Shown: positions 52,190 to 61,470 of the stretch, in pieces
Numbering within the stretch: the first letter of the stretch is position 1
Layout: the number at the start of each line of letters is the position of its first letter
Assembly (NCBI GenBank): GCA_963835295.1
Contig: CAWIEX010000012.1
Coordinates: 372,001-436,000, forward strand
DNA length: 64,000 nucleotides
Reading direction: 5' to 3'
From: JAOPZW01 sp963835295
GTDB taxonomy: Bacteria; Actinomycetota; Thermoleophilia; Solirubrobacterales; Solirubrobacteraceae
Notes under the pieces: generated by a model
What the model was told of the DNA's origin: nothing
The model's input: the letters and a program-made list of their open reading frames with translations, nothing else
The model's database searches: none
Program-made: the position numbers and the translations under genes

Positions 52190-52219
52190 TTGACTTGTAC
52201 AAGACGCGACTTGTATAAC
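52190..52219 (+). promoter_or_regulatory. Divergent promoter and CTTGTACAAG operator between ArsR and cupin genes
   Basis: TTGACT (52190-52195) and TATAAC (52214-52219) with an 18-bp spacer end seven bases before the cupin ATG. The perfect palindrome CTTGTACAAG (52194-52203) overlaps the -35 and spacer, and a second partial copy CTTGTATAA lies over the -10. On the minus strand GATAGT lies directly before the ArsR start. Repressor binding would silence both directions. Confidence 0.6.
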
Positions 52220-52226
52220 CCCCGGC

Positions 52227-52646
52227 ATGCCCGACGTGACCGCCAAGCACTTCGACGAGATGGAGACGGCCCTCGGCGGCGTCTTCATCCGCGTCCGCGC
52301 CGAGCTCGGCGTGGGCGCCTTCGGCCTGCAGGTCATCGACCTGCCCCCGCACTTCGACGAGCCCTACGCCGAGCACGCCCACGAGGGCACGGACTACGAG
52401 CCGGCCAACCACCGCCAGGAGGAGGTCTACGTGCCGCTCGCCGGCCGCGCGACCATGGTCCTCGGCGAGGAGCGCGTGGAGCTCGTGCCCGGCATGGCCG
52501 TCCGCGTGGGCGCCGCGCAGCTGCGCAACTTCCTCACCGCCGAGGAGCCGTTCCGGATGCTCGCCATCGGCGGCGTGCCCGGCGAGCCCTACTCGGCGCC
52601 GCCGTTCACCGAGCTCGGCGCGGGCGATCGGCCGCCCGGGCGCTGA
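52227..52646 (+). CDS. Cupin-domain protein
   Basis: 139 residues. It starts PDVTAKHFDEMETALGGVFI, and the cupin core contains EHAHEGTDYEPANHRQEEVY with His and Glu ligands, then GRATMVLGEERVELVPGMAV. It is preceded by a strong, apparently leaderless promoter shared with the ArsR gene. The substrate is unknown. Confidence 0.83.
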   Translation: MPDVTAKHFDEMETALGGVFIRVRAELGVGAFGLQVIDLPPHFDEPYAEHAHEGTDYEPANHRQEEVYVPLAGRATMVLGEERVELVPGMAVRVGAAQLRNFLTAEEPFRMLAIGGVPGEPYSAPPFTELGAGDRPPGR

Positions 52647-52650
52647 CGCG

Positions 52651-53631
52651 TCACGCCCGGCGCAGGAGTGCGTCGCCGGTCGGCGTGCGCGAGTAGAGGA
52701 CGCGGCGCCCGTCGCGCGCCGTGCGCACGAGCCCCGCGCGCCGCAGGACGCCCAGGTGCTCGTTGACGCCGGCCGGCGAGGCGCCGAGGCGCCGCGCGAG
52801 GTCGCTCGTGGCCGCCGGCGTCCCCAGCGTCGCGAGGATCGCCGCGCGGCGGCGGCCGAGCAGGGCCGCGAGTGCCTCGCCGTCTCCGCCGTCCTCCGCG
52901 GCCGGGGCCCACAGCGAGCCCAGCCCGCGCGGGGTGTAGATGAGCGCCGGCTGCCACGGCTCGTCGACCATCGCAAAGACCCGCGGCCAGGCGAAGGCGG
53001 CGGGGACGAGCAGCAGCCCGCGGCCGCCGAGGTCGACCTCCTGCTCGTAGGGACGATCGACCTCGAGCGCCCCATCGCGCCAGTGGACCTGGTGATGGAG
53101 GTCCTCGAAGACCTCGATGGCGCCGCCCGCGGTCAGGCGCCGCGCGCGATGCAGGATGTCGTCCTCGAGCGCGGCCCGGATCTCCGGCCACCACGGCGCG
53201 ATGGCGCGCTCGAAGTAGCCCGCCATCAGCGCGGTGAGTCCCGCGAGCCCGCGCTGCGGATCGTCGAGCAGCGCCCGCGCGGCGTCCGCGACCGTCTCGC
53301 CCTCGAAGCGCCAGCCGATCTCGCGCGCGACCTGATCGTGGGGCGTCGCGCGCACGCGAGCCAGCTCGTCGCCGAGCTCGGCCAGCGGGGTCGTGGGTGG
53401 TGGCGCCACGAAGTCGGGCGCGTACCCCTGCCGCGACGAGGTCGCGAGCAGGTCGAGCAGCTCGTAGTCGAAGCCCTCCAGGCGCCGGTGCGCGGCGCGC
53501 GCCCAGGGCAGGTGCAGCGAGTGCGCGGCGGGGTCGCGCAGGACGTCCGTGCTCCAGATGAGGTCGAAGAGCGGCGAGATCGCAAAGCGCGTGCGCACCA
53601 GGTCCTCGTGGCCGAAGCGGAAGCGGATCAC
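52651..53631 (-). CDS. DUF5937/ArsR-type winged-helix regulator
   Basis: 326 residues. The N-terminal 230 form the DUF5937 domain: RFRFGHEDLVRTRFAISPLF with DLIWSTDVLRDPAAHS, GYAPDFVAPPP and VPAAFAWPRVFAM. The C-terminus is an ArsR winged helix (ALLGRRRAAILATLGTPAAT, ASPAGVNEHLGVLRRAGLVR). This architecture is typical of actinobacterial regulators. It converges with the cupin gene, 4 bp apart. Targets are unknown. Confidence 0.87.
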   Translation of the reverse strand: MIRFRFGHEDLVRTRFAISPLFDLIWSTDVLRDPAAHSLHLPWARAAHRRLEGFDYELLDLLATSSRQGYAPDFVAPPPTTPLAELGDELARVRATPHDQVAREIGWRFEGETVADAARALLDDPQRGLAGLTALMAGYFERAIAPWWPEIRAALEDDILHRARRLTAGGAIEVFEDLHHQVHWRDGALEVDRPYEQEVDLGGRGLLLVPAAFAWPRVFAMVDEPWQPALIYTPRGLGSLWAPAAEDGGDGEALAALLGRRRAAILATLGTPAATSDLARRLGASPAGVNEHLGVLRRAGLVRTARDGRRVLYSRTPTGDALLRRA

Positions 53632-53670
53632 GACCCGATTCTGCCGCAGCCTTCGGCTGAGAGCGAATCG

Positions 53671-54666
53671 TCACGCCGCGCGGACGCCGCGCAGCGCAGG
53701 CAGCACGTGCTCGCCGTAGCGGTCGATCGAGCCCAGCGCGTCGGTGCCGATCGCCTGAAGGACGATCGTCGTCGTCGCCTCGTGGATCGCCTCCAGCTGA
53801 CGGATGCGCTCGACGTGCTCGGACGGGTCGGCGCTGACGATGAAGCCCTCCTTGGCGAACTGCTCGTCGCTGACCTCGCCCTCCGCCTTGGCCAGCATCT
53901 CCGCCGGGTCGTGGAGGTCGTCGCGGTAGACCTCCTCGAGCTGGGTGGCCTTCCACTTGCGCGTCGAGGCGATGGCCGTCTCCTCGTCCTCGGCGAGGTT
54001 GAACCCGGAGTGCAGGATGATCTCGCCGGCCTCCCGGCCGTCGCGCGCCCGGGCCTCGAGGTAGGCGTCGATGACCTCCGGGGCGGACTCGGGGTCGCCC
54101 AGGGTCCAGAGCCCGTCGCCGTAGCGCGCGGCGATCTGCGCGGCCTGGGGTCCGAAGGCCGAGACGTAGAGCTTCGGGCGCGACGTCGCGCGGGTGTAGA
54201 GCTTGGCCTCCTTCAGCGCAAACCAGCCGCCGTCCATGGTCACGGTCTCGCCGTCCCATAGCCGGGTGATGGCCTGAAGCCCGGCCTCGAAGCGCTCGAG
54301 CATCTCGTCGGGCTCGGGCCAGTCGAGGCCGAGCGGCACCTCGTTGAGCGCCTCGCCCGACCCCGCGCCGAGGAACACGCGCCCGGGGTAGAGCTCCTGC
54401 ATCGCCATGAAGGCCTGGGCCACGACCGCGGGGTGGTAGTGATGGATGATCGGCGTCACGCCGGTGCCCAGCGGCAGCGTCGTGTGCTGCCCGATGGCCG
54501 CCAGGGTCACCCAGGCCTGGCTGCCCTGGCCGTCGGGCCACCACGGCGCGAAGTGATCGGATGCGCCGAGGCCGTCGAAGCCCGCGCGCTCGGCGGCGCG
54601 CGCCTGCTCGACCATCTCGGAGGGCGGGAACTCCTCGGTTGACGCGGCGAACCAGAACTGGGTCAT
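53671..54666 (-). CDS. F420-dependent LLM-class oxidoreductase (FGD-like)
   Basis: 331 residues with the luciferase-like TIM barrel. It matches the F420-dependent glucose-6-phosphate dehydrogenase type: FDGLGASDHFAPWWPDGQGS, IGQHTTLPLGTGVTPIIHHY and VFLGAGSGEALNEVPLGLDW. The barrel continues LYVSAFGPQAAQIAARYGDG. The presence of such enzymes implies coenzyme F420 in the organism. The substrate may be a sugar phosphate or another alcohol; exact specificity is uncertain. Confidence 0.9.
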   Translation of the reverse strand: MTQFWFAASTEEFPPSEMVEQARAAERAGFDGLGASDHFAPWWPDGQGSQAWVTLAAIGQHTTLPLGTGVTPIIHHYHPAVVAQAFMAMQELYPGRVFLGAGSGEALNEVPLGLDWPEPDEMLERFEAGLQAITRLWDGETVTMDGGWFALKEAKLYTRATSRPKLYVSAFGPQAAQIAARYGDGLWTLGDPESAPEVIDAYLEARARDGREAGEIILHSGFNLAEDEETAIASTRKWKATQLEEVYRDDLHDPAEMLAKAEGEVSDEQFAKEGFIVSADPSEHVERIRQLEAIHEATTTIVLQAIGTDALGSIDRYGEHVLPALRGVRAA

Positions 54667-54697
54667 GCCCGTCGGGCTACCCGGCGGCGGCCGTGGG

Positions 54698-56059
54698 TTA
54701 TGCCGCGAGCTCGAGCAGCGTTCGTGCGGGACGGTGCTCGGGGTGCTCGGCCACGGCCCTCAGCAGCGCCAGGACGACGTCCGGGTCGAACTGGTCGCTC
54801 GAGCAGCGCTCGAGCTCGGCCACCGCGTCGGCGACCGGCAGCGCCGCCCGGTAGGGGCGATTGGTGGTCATCGCGCTGTAGGCGTCGCACACGCAGATGA
54901 TGCGCGCGGCGAGCGGGATGGCCTCGCCCGCGATGCGGTCGGGGTAGCCGCGCCCGTCCCAGCGCTCGTGGTGGTGGCGGACGATGACCCCCACCTGCGC
55001 CAGCACGCCGCCGACGCGCTCGAGCATCTCCTGGCCGTCGACGGGATGGCGCTTGACGATCTCGTACTCCGCGTCGGTGAGCTTCCCGGGCTTGTTGATG
55101 ATCTCGTCGGGCACGCGGATCTTGCCGATGTCGTGCAGCAGGGCGGCGAACTCGAGGTTGCGCCGGTCGCGCGCGCCGAGGCCGAGGGCATCGCCCACGG
55201 CCAGGGCGAGTGCGACGACGCCGTGGCTGTGCTCGCCGCCGGTGTAGGCATCGTCGGCCTCGAGCAGGTCGCTCATCAGCAGCGCGGTGCCGCGGTAGGC
55301 GTGCGAGAGTGCGAGCGCCTTGTCGATGTGCGCGCGCCGCTCGCGCGCGAAGAAGGCGAGCAGGCCCATCATGGGGAGCACGAGGGCCACGGCGAGCGGC
55401 TGGCCCTCGCCGGCCACGCCGGCGAGGATGCCGACCGGCGCGAGGGCGGCGTCGACGGTGAGGACCCAAGCGAAGAGACGCAGCTGCATCTGCGGCGGGG
55501 TGCCGAGAGCGAGCCAGATGCGCAACCCGGTGAAGCCGGCGTCGCAGACGGCCTGCGCACCGAGGGCGACGGCCAGCACCGGCCAGTCGTCGAGGCCGAC
55601 GTGCGCGGGCCCGAGAAGGGCCATGACCAGCGCCGGCCCGACGGCGTAGAAGGCATCGGGCAGGACGAAGGCCACGCGCGAGACGTGGACCTCGCCGCGC
55701 AGATAGGAGGGCAGGCGCCCGACGAGCAGGCCGGCGGCGACGAGCAGCGGGACCAGGGCCGGCGGCGCCAGGATCAGCATCGGCATGAGCACGAGCTGGG
55801 TCGGCACCGTGTAACCGATCCCCACCTCGAACTGCACCTGCTGGGCGACGGCGAAGACCGCGATCAGGCCGAGCGCCGCGATTGGCGCCAGGGCGCGGTC
55901 GGACGGGGCGACGAGCGCCAGGGCGGCCACCGCGGCGAGCAGCAGCGCGCCGCACGCCAGCTCGGCGGTCAGCTCGCGACGGGGCAGCGGCGCCGCCGCG
56001 CGGCCCGAAGCGTTGCCGAGGAGCTCCTCGACGTAGGGGTCGTCGTCTGCGAGGGCCAT
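54698..56059 (-). CDS. Membrane HD-GYP phosphodiesterase-like protein
   Basis: 453 residues. The first 225 hold about seven membrane helices and resemble an integral-membrane sensor. A short coiled region leads into an HD-GYP domain with HSHGV, LLHDIGKIRVPDEI, the paired VRHHHERWDGRGYPDRI (GYP) and CVCDAYSAMTTNRPYR. The metal-binding His/Asp set is intact, so it probably degrades cyclic di-GMP or a related signal. No adjacent GGDEF gene is visible. Confidence 0.92.
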   Translation of the reverse strand: MALADDDPYVEELLGNASGRAAAPLPRRELTAELACGALLLAAVAALALVAPSDRALAPIAALGLIAVFAVAQQVQFEVGIGYTVPTQLVLMPMLILAPPALVPLLVAAGLLVGRLPSYLRGEVHVSRVAFVLPDAFYAVGPALVMALLGPAHVGLDDWPVLAVALGAQAVCDAGFTGLRIWLALGTPPQMQLRLFAWVLTVDAALAPVGILAGVAGEGQPLAVALVLPMMGLLAFFARERRAHIDKALALSHAYRGTALLMSDLLEADDAYTGGEHSHGVVALALAVGDALGLGARDRRNLEFAALLHDIGKIRVPDEIINKPGKLTDAEYEIVKRHPVDGQEMLERVGGVLAQVGVIVRHHHERWDGRGYPDRIAGEAIPLAARIICVCDAYSAMTTNRPYRAALPVADAVAELERCSSDQFDPDVVLALLRAVAEHPEHRPARTLLELAA

Positions 56060-56215
56060 GGCGCCTCCACTTCATCGGCGCGCGCGAGGGTGGCAAGCAG
56101 CGTGTTCTGGACGCATGTACGGCGCCGTCGAGCGCAGATTCATGGCCGCTCGGCGTCCGGTCGAGGCCGTCCATGGACGCCGAACGGCGCTACGGACATC
56201 ACAGGGGGACATGCT

Positions 56216-56851
56216 TTGACACGGACGTCATTTCTGCGCCGCGCCGCGACCGGCGCGCTGGCCGCTCTCGCGCTCGGCGCCCTGCCCGCGGCCGCCTCGG
56301 CCGACGGGCTCGACCTCGGGCTCAACGGCTGCCCGGCCCAGAAGATCGAGCACCCGTTCGCGCGCTGGCTCGACAACGCCAGCTACGTGCTCGCCCCGGG
56401 CGGGACGTTCGAAGGCGCGATGGACGGCTGGAGGCTGACCGGTGGCGCGAAGGTCGTCGCCGGCAGCGAGTCGTTTGCGGCTCACGGAGCCGGTGAGCGC
56501 AACGCCCTCTCGCTGCCCTCGGGCAGCTCGGCCACCACGCCGCCGATCTGCGTCGCGGTGCTCGATCCGACGATGCGCTACTTCGCCGCCAACGACGGCG
56601 GCCTGCTGTCACTGCTGCGGGTCGATGTCATCTACCACGCGCCCGGCGGCGGGACCCTCACGCTCCCGCTCGGCCTCAACGCGCTGGGGAGCAAGGCCTG
56701 GGCGCCCTCGCTGCCGGTCATCGTCGGCGCCGACCTGCTCGGCGCCCTCGACGGCGGCCAGGCCACCGTCCAGTTTCGCTTCTCGCCGGCAGGGCTCGGC
56801 GCGAAGTGGCGCATCGACGACGTCTACGTCGACCCGATGGCCCGCCACTAG
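56216..56851 (+). CDS. Secreted hypothetical protein with TTG start
   Basis: 211 residues. Signal peptide LTRTSFLRRAATGALAALAL then GALPAAASA, followed by a mature beta-rich domain: RWLDNASYVLAPGGTFEGAM, DGWRLTGGAKVVAGSESFAA and VIYHAPGGGTLTLPLGLNAL to YVDPMARH. One Cys pair is visible. The only sensible start is TTG 56216, with AGGGGG nine bases upstream; the nearby ATG at 56211 is out of frame. I recognise no named family, but this looks like a carbohydrate-binding-type jelly roll. Confidence 0.68.
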   Translation: MTRTSFLRRAATGALAALALGALPAAASADGLDLGLNGCPAQKIEHPFARWLDNASYVLAPGGTFEGAMDGWRLTGGAKVVAGSESFAAHGAGERNALSLPSGSSATTPPICVAVLDPTMRYFAANDGGLLSLLRVDVIYHAPGGGTLTLPLGLNALGSKAWAPSLPVIVGADLLGALDGGQATVQFRFSPAGLGAKWRIDDVYVDPMARH

Positions 56852-56914
56852 AGATGGTTGGTTCTGCGGCCGCCGAGTGCGGGGGTCGCGGAATCAGCCA
56901 TCAGTCCGGCTGCG

Positions 56915-57781
56915 CTAACGCGGTGCGGCGGTGGCCATCCGCCGCGCGGCGCGCAGCGCGCGCAGGGCCGCCACGTTGCGGCCCCGCTCGCGTCCCACGG
57001 CGGCGCGCAGGCTGAAGGTCAAGGCCTGCGCGCCGTCGTCGTATCGCAGCGCCCGCCTGCCCAGGCGCGCGCCCACGACCTCGCGACGGCGGCGCGCCTG
57101 CAGGTCGAAGGCCTCGCCGCCGAAGGCGCGGGTGGTGCTGCGACCGCCGAGGTGGCGGACCACGACCTCGGGCCGCAGCACCGTCGGCACGCCGGCGGCG
57201 CGCGCGCGCAGGCACAGGTCCATGTCCTCGTAGAACAGGAACGCGCCGGGGTCGAAGGGCCCGAGGCGGCGCAGCAGGCCGGTCGGCGCCGCCAGGCACG
57301 CGGCGATGGCCCAGCCCACGCGCCGCGGTCGGCGGCCGCGGTGGGGCTGGGGCAGCGCGCGCGTGGGCAGCACGGCGCGCACGAGCGCCATCGGTGTCCC
57401 CGGCAACGGGTGCGCGCTGCGCTGAAGCGCTCCGTCGGCCTCGATCAGGCGCGGGACGAGCAGCGCCTCGTCGGCCGCGGCGCGCGCCGCCAGCTCCGAC
57501 AGCCCGGAGTCGAGCAGCTCGCAGTCGGGGTTGAGGAGCACCGTGACGGCGTGGCGCGCCGCGGCCACGCCTGCGTTGTTGGCCGCCCCGAACCCCGGGT
57601 TGCCGTCGAGCACGATGACCTCGGCGCCCGCGGCTCGCGCCAGCGCGGGCCCCCCGTCGCTCGAGCCCGAGTCGACCCCCACGAGTTGGGTGTCGGGCGG
57701 CAGGTGCGCGCGCATCGAGGGCAGCAGCCGCTGCAGCTCCGGGGCCGAGTCGTGCAGGACGGTGACGATCGTGAAGCTCAC
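56915..57781 (-). CDS. Family 2 glycosyltransferase (rhamnosyl/GlcNAc-type)
   Basis: 288 residues, GT-A fold. VSFTIVTVLHDSAPELQRLL at the start, VGVDSGSSDGGPALARAAGA with the nucleotide-binding Asp residues, VTVLLNPDCELLDSGL and FDPGAFLFYEDMDLCLRARA (the EDxD acidic motif). It matches wbbL-like rhamnosyltransferases of cell-wall and O-antigen assembly. GTG 57781 overlaps the next gene's stop as GTGA, which fixes the start. Confidence 0.88.
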   Translation of the reverse strand: MSFTIVTVLHDSAPELQRLLPSMRAHLPPDTQLVGVDSGSSDGGPALARAAGAEVIVLDGNPGFGAANNAGVAAARHAVTVLLNPDCELLDSGLSELAARAAADEALLVPRLIEADGALQRSAHPLPGTPMALVRAVLPTRALPQPHRGRRPRRVGWAIAACLAAPTGLLRRLGPFDPGAFLFYEDMDLCLRARAAGVPTVLRPEVVVRHLGGRSTTRAFGGEAFDLQARRRREVVGARLGRRALRYDDGAQALTFSLRAAVGRERGRNVAALRALRAARRMATAAPR

Positions 57782-58794
57782 GCCGCGGCCCTCGCCAGCA
57801 GCGGGCGCAGCGCGGCCGCCGCCCGCGCCCAGGTGTAGAGCGCGGCGCGCTCGCGCGCGGCGGCGCCCAGGCGCGCGCGCAGGGCGTCGTCGCCGGCGAT
57901 GCGCCGCAGCGCGTCGGCCAGCGCGCCGGCGTCGCCGACCGGCACCCGCAGCGCGGCGTCGCCCAGCGTCTCGGCGAAGCACGGCAGGTCTGAGACCACG
58001 GCGGGCGTGCCGTGGGCCGCGGCCTCGAGCGCCACGAGCCCGAAGCCCTCGAGGTGCGAGGGGGCCACCACGGCCAGCGCGCCCGCGTAGAGCGCGGCCA
58101 GCTCGTCGTCGTCGACGCGGCGCAGCCCGTCGCCGACCACGACGAGCTCGGCATCGAGGCCGCGGGCGCGCGCTCGCTCATGGGCGGCGGTGGCGACCTC
58201 GAGGCCCTTGCGGGGATCGCGGGCACCGACGAAGAGCAGATAGCGCTCGGGGGCGCCCACGGTCTGGCGGGCGGGCGTCGCGGAGGGCCCGCCGTCGACC
58301 CCCGGCGAGACGACCGCCGCCTGCACGCCCCAGGCGGCGCGAAGCTCCGCCGCCACCGCGTGCGAGTCGGCCGTGACGGCGGCCGCGGCGCGCGCGAGCG
58401 CTCTCGGGCGCGCCAGCCGATGCCAGGCGCGCTCGTAGGCACTGAAGTCCTGCGGGCGGCGCTCCCAGGAGCGGTCGTGGACGGTCAGGACGTAGGGGGC
58501 GCCGGGGGCGACCGGGGCCGGCGCGGGCAGCCAGGCGACGTCGATCCCGCCCAGCAGGCTGGCCAGCGTGGGGCGACGGGCGACCGCGGCGGCGCCGAAC
58601 AGCGCGCGCCCCCCGAGGCGGTGGCGCACGAGTGTCACGCCGGGGTGCACCGGCGCGACCGGCGTGCGGCCGGGGACGAAGGCCAGCCACTCGTCCTCGC
58701 CGTGGCCGTCGGCCAGCGCGGCCAGCAGCCCGCGCGTGAAGCGCGCCACGCCGCGCCCGGCGAGCAGGGCGCGCGCGTCGACACCCACCTTCAT
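57778..58794 (-). CDS. Family 4 glycosyltransferase (GT-B)
   Basis: 338 residues. MKVGVDARALLAGRGVARFT is the acceptor-side start and RYLLFVGARDPRKGLEVATA the C-terminal Rossmann start. APSHLEGFGLVALEAAAHGT is the E-x7-E donor motif. It probably adds a sugar to a surface glycan. It is divergent from the other GT4 gene, 30 bp away. Confidence 0.9.
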   Translation of the reverse strand: MKVGVDARALLAGRGVARFTRGLLAALADGHGEDEWLAFVPGRTPVAPVHPGVTLVRHRLGGRALFGAAAVARRPTLASLLGGIDVAWLPAPAPVAPGAPYVLTVHDRSWERRPQDFSAYERAWHRLARPRALARAAAAVTADSHAVAAELRAAWGVQAAVVSPGVDGGPSATPARQTVGAPERYLLFVGARDPRKGLEVATAAHERARARGLDAELVVVGDGLRRVDDDELAALYAGALAVVAPSHLEGFGLVALEAAAHGTPAVVSDLPCFAETLGDAALRVPVGDAGALADALRRIAGDDALRARLGAAARERAALYTWARAAAALRPLLARAAA

Positions 58795-58809
58795 CGTGAG
58801 CGGACGGTA

Positions 58810-58815
58810 TAGGCT
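58810..58815 (+). promoter_or_regulatory. Candidate -10 box of the glycosyltransferase at 58825
   Basis: TAGGCT within GGTATAGGCT, nine bases before the ATG at 58825. Confidence 0.42.
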
Positions 58816-58824
58816 CGCGCGCCT

Positions 58825-59982
58825 ATGCAGGAGGGATCACGGGTCGCCCTGGTGCACGACTTCCTCGTGGACGTGCGCGGGGCCGAGCGCGTCTTCCTCG
58901 CTCTCTGCGACCTCTTCCCGCAGGCGGACCTCTTCACCGCCGTCTACGACGAGGAGGGGACCGAGGGCCGCTTCGCGCAGCGCGAGGTCCACACGTCCTA
59001 CCTGCAGCGCCTGCGGCCCAGCGCCCGCACCTTCCGGGCCCTGCTGCCCCTCTACCCGGCCGCGATGGAGTCCCTGGACCTGCGCGGCTACGACCTCGTG
59101 ATCTCGAGCTCGAGCGCGTGGGCCCACGGCGTCATCCCCGACGAGGACGCCGTGCACGTCTGCTACTGCCACAACCCGTTTCGCTACGCGTGGAACGCGC
59201 GCCAGGAGACGCTCTCCGCGCGCGGCCCGCTGGGCCGCGCGGCGCTCGGCGCGGTGTTCCAGCGCTGGCGCCAGTGGGACTGGATCGCGGCCCAGCGCGT
59301 CGACGCGTACGTCGCCAACTCGCAGACGACCAAGCGCCGCGTGGCCCGCTATTTCGGTCGCGAGGCGACCGTCCTGCACCCGCCCGTCGACGTCGAGCGC
59401 TTCACGCCGGCCACGCCGGGCGACGCCTACGTCGTCCTCTCAGAGCTGATGGCGCACAAGCGCATCGAGGTCGCCGTGCGGGCCTTCAACCAACTGCGCC
59501 TGCCGCTGCTGGTCGTCGGCAACGGCCCCGACGCCCGTCGGCTGCACCGGATGGCCGGCCCGACGGTCAGCTTCACCGGCCGCGTCAGCGACGCAGAGGC
59601 GGCGCGCATCCTCGCGCGCGCCCAGGCGCTGGTCGTCACCGCCACCGAGGAGTTCGGCATCGCGGCCGTGGAGGCCCAGGCCGCCGGCCGGCCCGTCATC
59701 GCGCTGCAGGAGGGTGGTCTGCGCGAGACCGTGATCGAAGGCGAGACGGGCGCCTTCTTCGACGCGCCCGAGCCCGAGGCGCTGGCCGAGGTCGTCCTGG
59801 CCTTCGACGCCCTGGCCGTCGACCCGGCGGCCTGCGTGGCGAGCGCGCGGCGCTTCGACACCGCCCACTTCCGCCGCGGGCTGCGCTCCGTCGTCGACCT
59901 CGCGCTCGACGGGCTGGGCTCGCGCCGCGGGCCACGGCGCCGGCCGCCACGCCGCTCGCGCGGCCTGGCGCGCCCGGTGTGA
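58825..59982 (+). CDS. Family 4 glycosyltransferase (GT-B)
   Basis: 385 residues. SRVALVHDFLVDVRGAERVF at the start, HVCYCHNPFRYAWNARQETL (a GT4 mannosyltransferase-like motif), YVVLSELMAHKRIEVAVRAF and TATEEFGIAAVEAQAAGRPV with the donor-site Glu residues. Its stop overlaps the GTG of the next gene (GTGA at 59979-59982), so the two are coupled in surface-glycan assembly. Confidence 0.9.
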   Translation: MQEGSRVALVHDFLVDVRGAERVFLALCDLFPQADLFTAVYDEEGTEGRFAQREVHTSYLQRLRPSARTFRALLPLYPAAMESLDLRGYDLVISSSSAWAHGVIPDEDAVHVCYCHNPFRYAWNARQETLSARGPLGRAALGAVFQRWRQWDWIAAQRVDAYVANSQTTKRRVARYFGREATVLHPPVDVERFTPATPGDAYVVLSELMAHKRIEVAVRAFNQLRLPLLVVGNGPDARRLHRMAGPTVSFTGRVSDAEAARILARAQALVVTATEEFGIAAVEAQAAGRPVIALQEGGLRETVIEGETGAFFDAPEPEALAEVVLAFDALAVDPAACVASARRFDTAHFRRGLRSVVDLALDGLGSRRGPRRRPPRRSRGLARPV

Positions 59983-61435
59983 GCCGCCGCGAGGTCGCGG
60001 CCGGCGCGCTCCTGGCCCTGGGTGCCGCGGCCCTGTCGGCCTTCACCATCCTGCGCGGCTATGGGCCGCACGACGAGGGGCTGATGCTGGCCTGGGCGCG
60101 CCGGATGGCCGACGGTCAGTGGCCCTACCGCGACTTCTGGTCCAACTACGCGCCGGGCCAGCCGCTGGCGCTCGCCGCGTTGGTCAAGCTCTTCGGCCCT
60201 TCGCTGCTGTGGTGGCGCATCGTGCGCGTGGCGATCGACGCGACGGTCTCCCTGCTCGCCTTCGCCTACGTGCGCCGCGAGGCGGGCACGGGCTGGCCCT
60301 GGGGGCGTGGGTGGCCGTGGCCGGGGCGATGGCGTGGCCGAGCGGGCCCGGCCCGAGCGCGCCGGGGCTGGCCCTCGGCCTCGGCGCCCTGCTCCTGGCG
60401 CGCCGGGCGCCGCTGGGCGCCGGCGCGCTCGCCGGGCTGGCCGTCTTCGTGCGGCCGGAGATCGGGGTGGCGGCGGCGCTCGGCGCGGTGCTCGAGGCGC
60501 GGCGTGCCGAGGCGGGGCAGGAGCGCGGCGCCGCGCGCGTCGCGATCGCGGCGAGCGCCGTGGCGGCGCTCGCCCTCGCGCCCTTCGCCATCGCTGCGGG
60601 GGGCGCGATGGCCGATCAGGTGCTCGGCTTCGCCTCCGTGCAGGACCTCCAGCGGCTGCCCTTCCCGCTGGGCTACGACGGCGGCTTGGATCCCAACAAG
60701 CTGCTCGAGTACTACCTGCCCGCGATCCTCGTGGCCGGCAGCGCCTTGTGGGCGGGCTGGGCGCTCGTGCGCCGCGACGGCTTCGCCCTGGCGCCCCTGA
60801 TCGCCGTCGGGGTCGCCTACCTGCTCGCGCGGACCGACGAGTTCCACCTCGTGCCGCTGTCCGTCGTGCTCGCCATCGCGCTGGCGTGCGCGGCCGGGCG
60901 CGAGACGCTGGGGCTGCCGCGCGCCGCGCTCGGCGTGGCCCTCGCGCTGATCGCCGTCCACGGCCTCGAGCGACGGGCCGGGCAGGCGCTGCACCCGCCC
61001 GCGCTGGCGGCGATCCCGGCGGCGGCGGCCGACGGCGTGCGCACGAGTCCGCCCGATGCCGCCGCGCTGCGCGCCCTGATCCCCTACGTCCAGGCGCGCG
61101 CTCCCGACAACGCACCGGTGCTCGTCGCCCCGCCCCGCTACGACCGCGTGCGCGTCGGCGACCCGATGCTCAACGTCCTTCTCGACCGGCCCAACCCGAC
61201 GCGCTACGACGTCGTGCAGCCCGGCGTCGTGACGACCGCGAAGGTCCAGCGCGAGATGGCGCGCGACCTGCGCGGCACGCCCGTGATCGTGCGCTGGCTG
61301 TCGGCGCTGGCGCGGGAGCGCGAGCCCAATGGCTCGTCGCGATCGAGCGGCGTGTTCGTGCTCGACCGCGCCATAGCCCGCGGCTACCGGCAGGCAGCGC
61401 GATTCGGTGACTATCTGGTGTTGGTACGCCGTTAG
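59979..61435 (+). CDS. Polytopic membrane glycosyltransferase-like protein, frameshifted
   Basis: Restored length 485 residues with about ten membrane helices. It starts VSRREVAAGALLALGAAALS. The extracellular loop after helix 1 holds GPHDEGLMLAWARRMADGQW and PYRDFWSNYAPGQPL, the PMT/ArnT-like pattern with Asp-Glu and Tyr-Arg-Asp. The frame breaks near 60301; the next frame has WVAVAGAMAWPSGPGPSAPG, later VFVRPEIGVAAALGAVLEAR, and ends GDYLVLVRR. One extra G in the run 60301-60305 reconnects both. The fold suggests transfer of a lipid-linked sugar outside the membrane; the acceptor is unknown. Confidence 0.8.
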
Positions 61436-61470
61436 GAGTGGACGGCGAGCCGAGCGGTATGGGACCCTCG

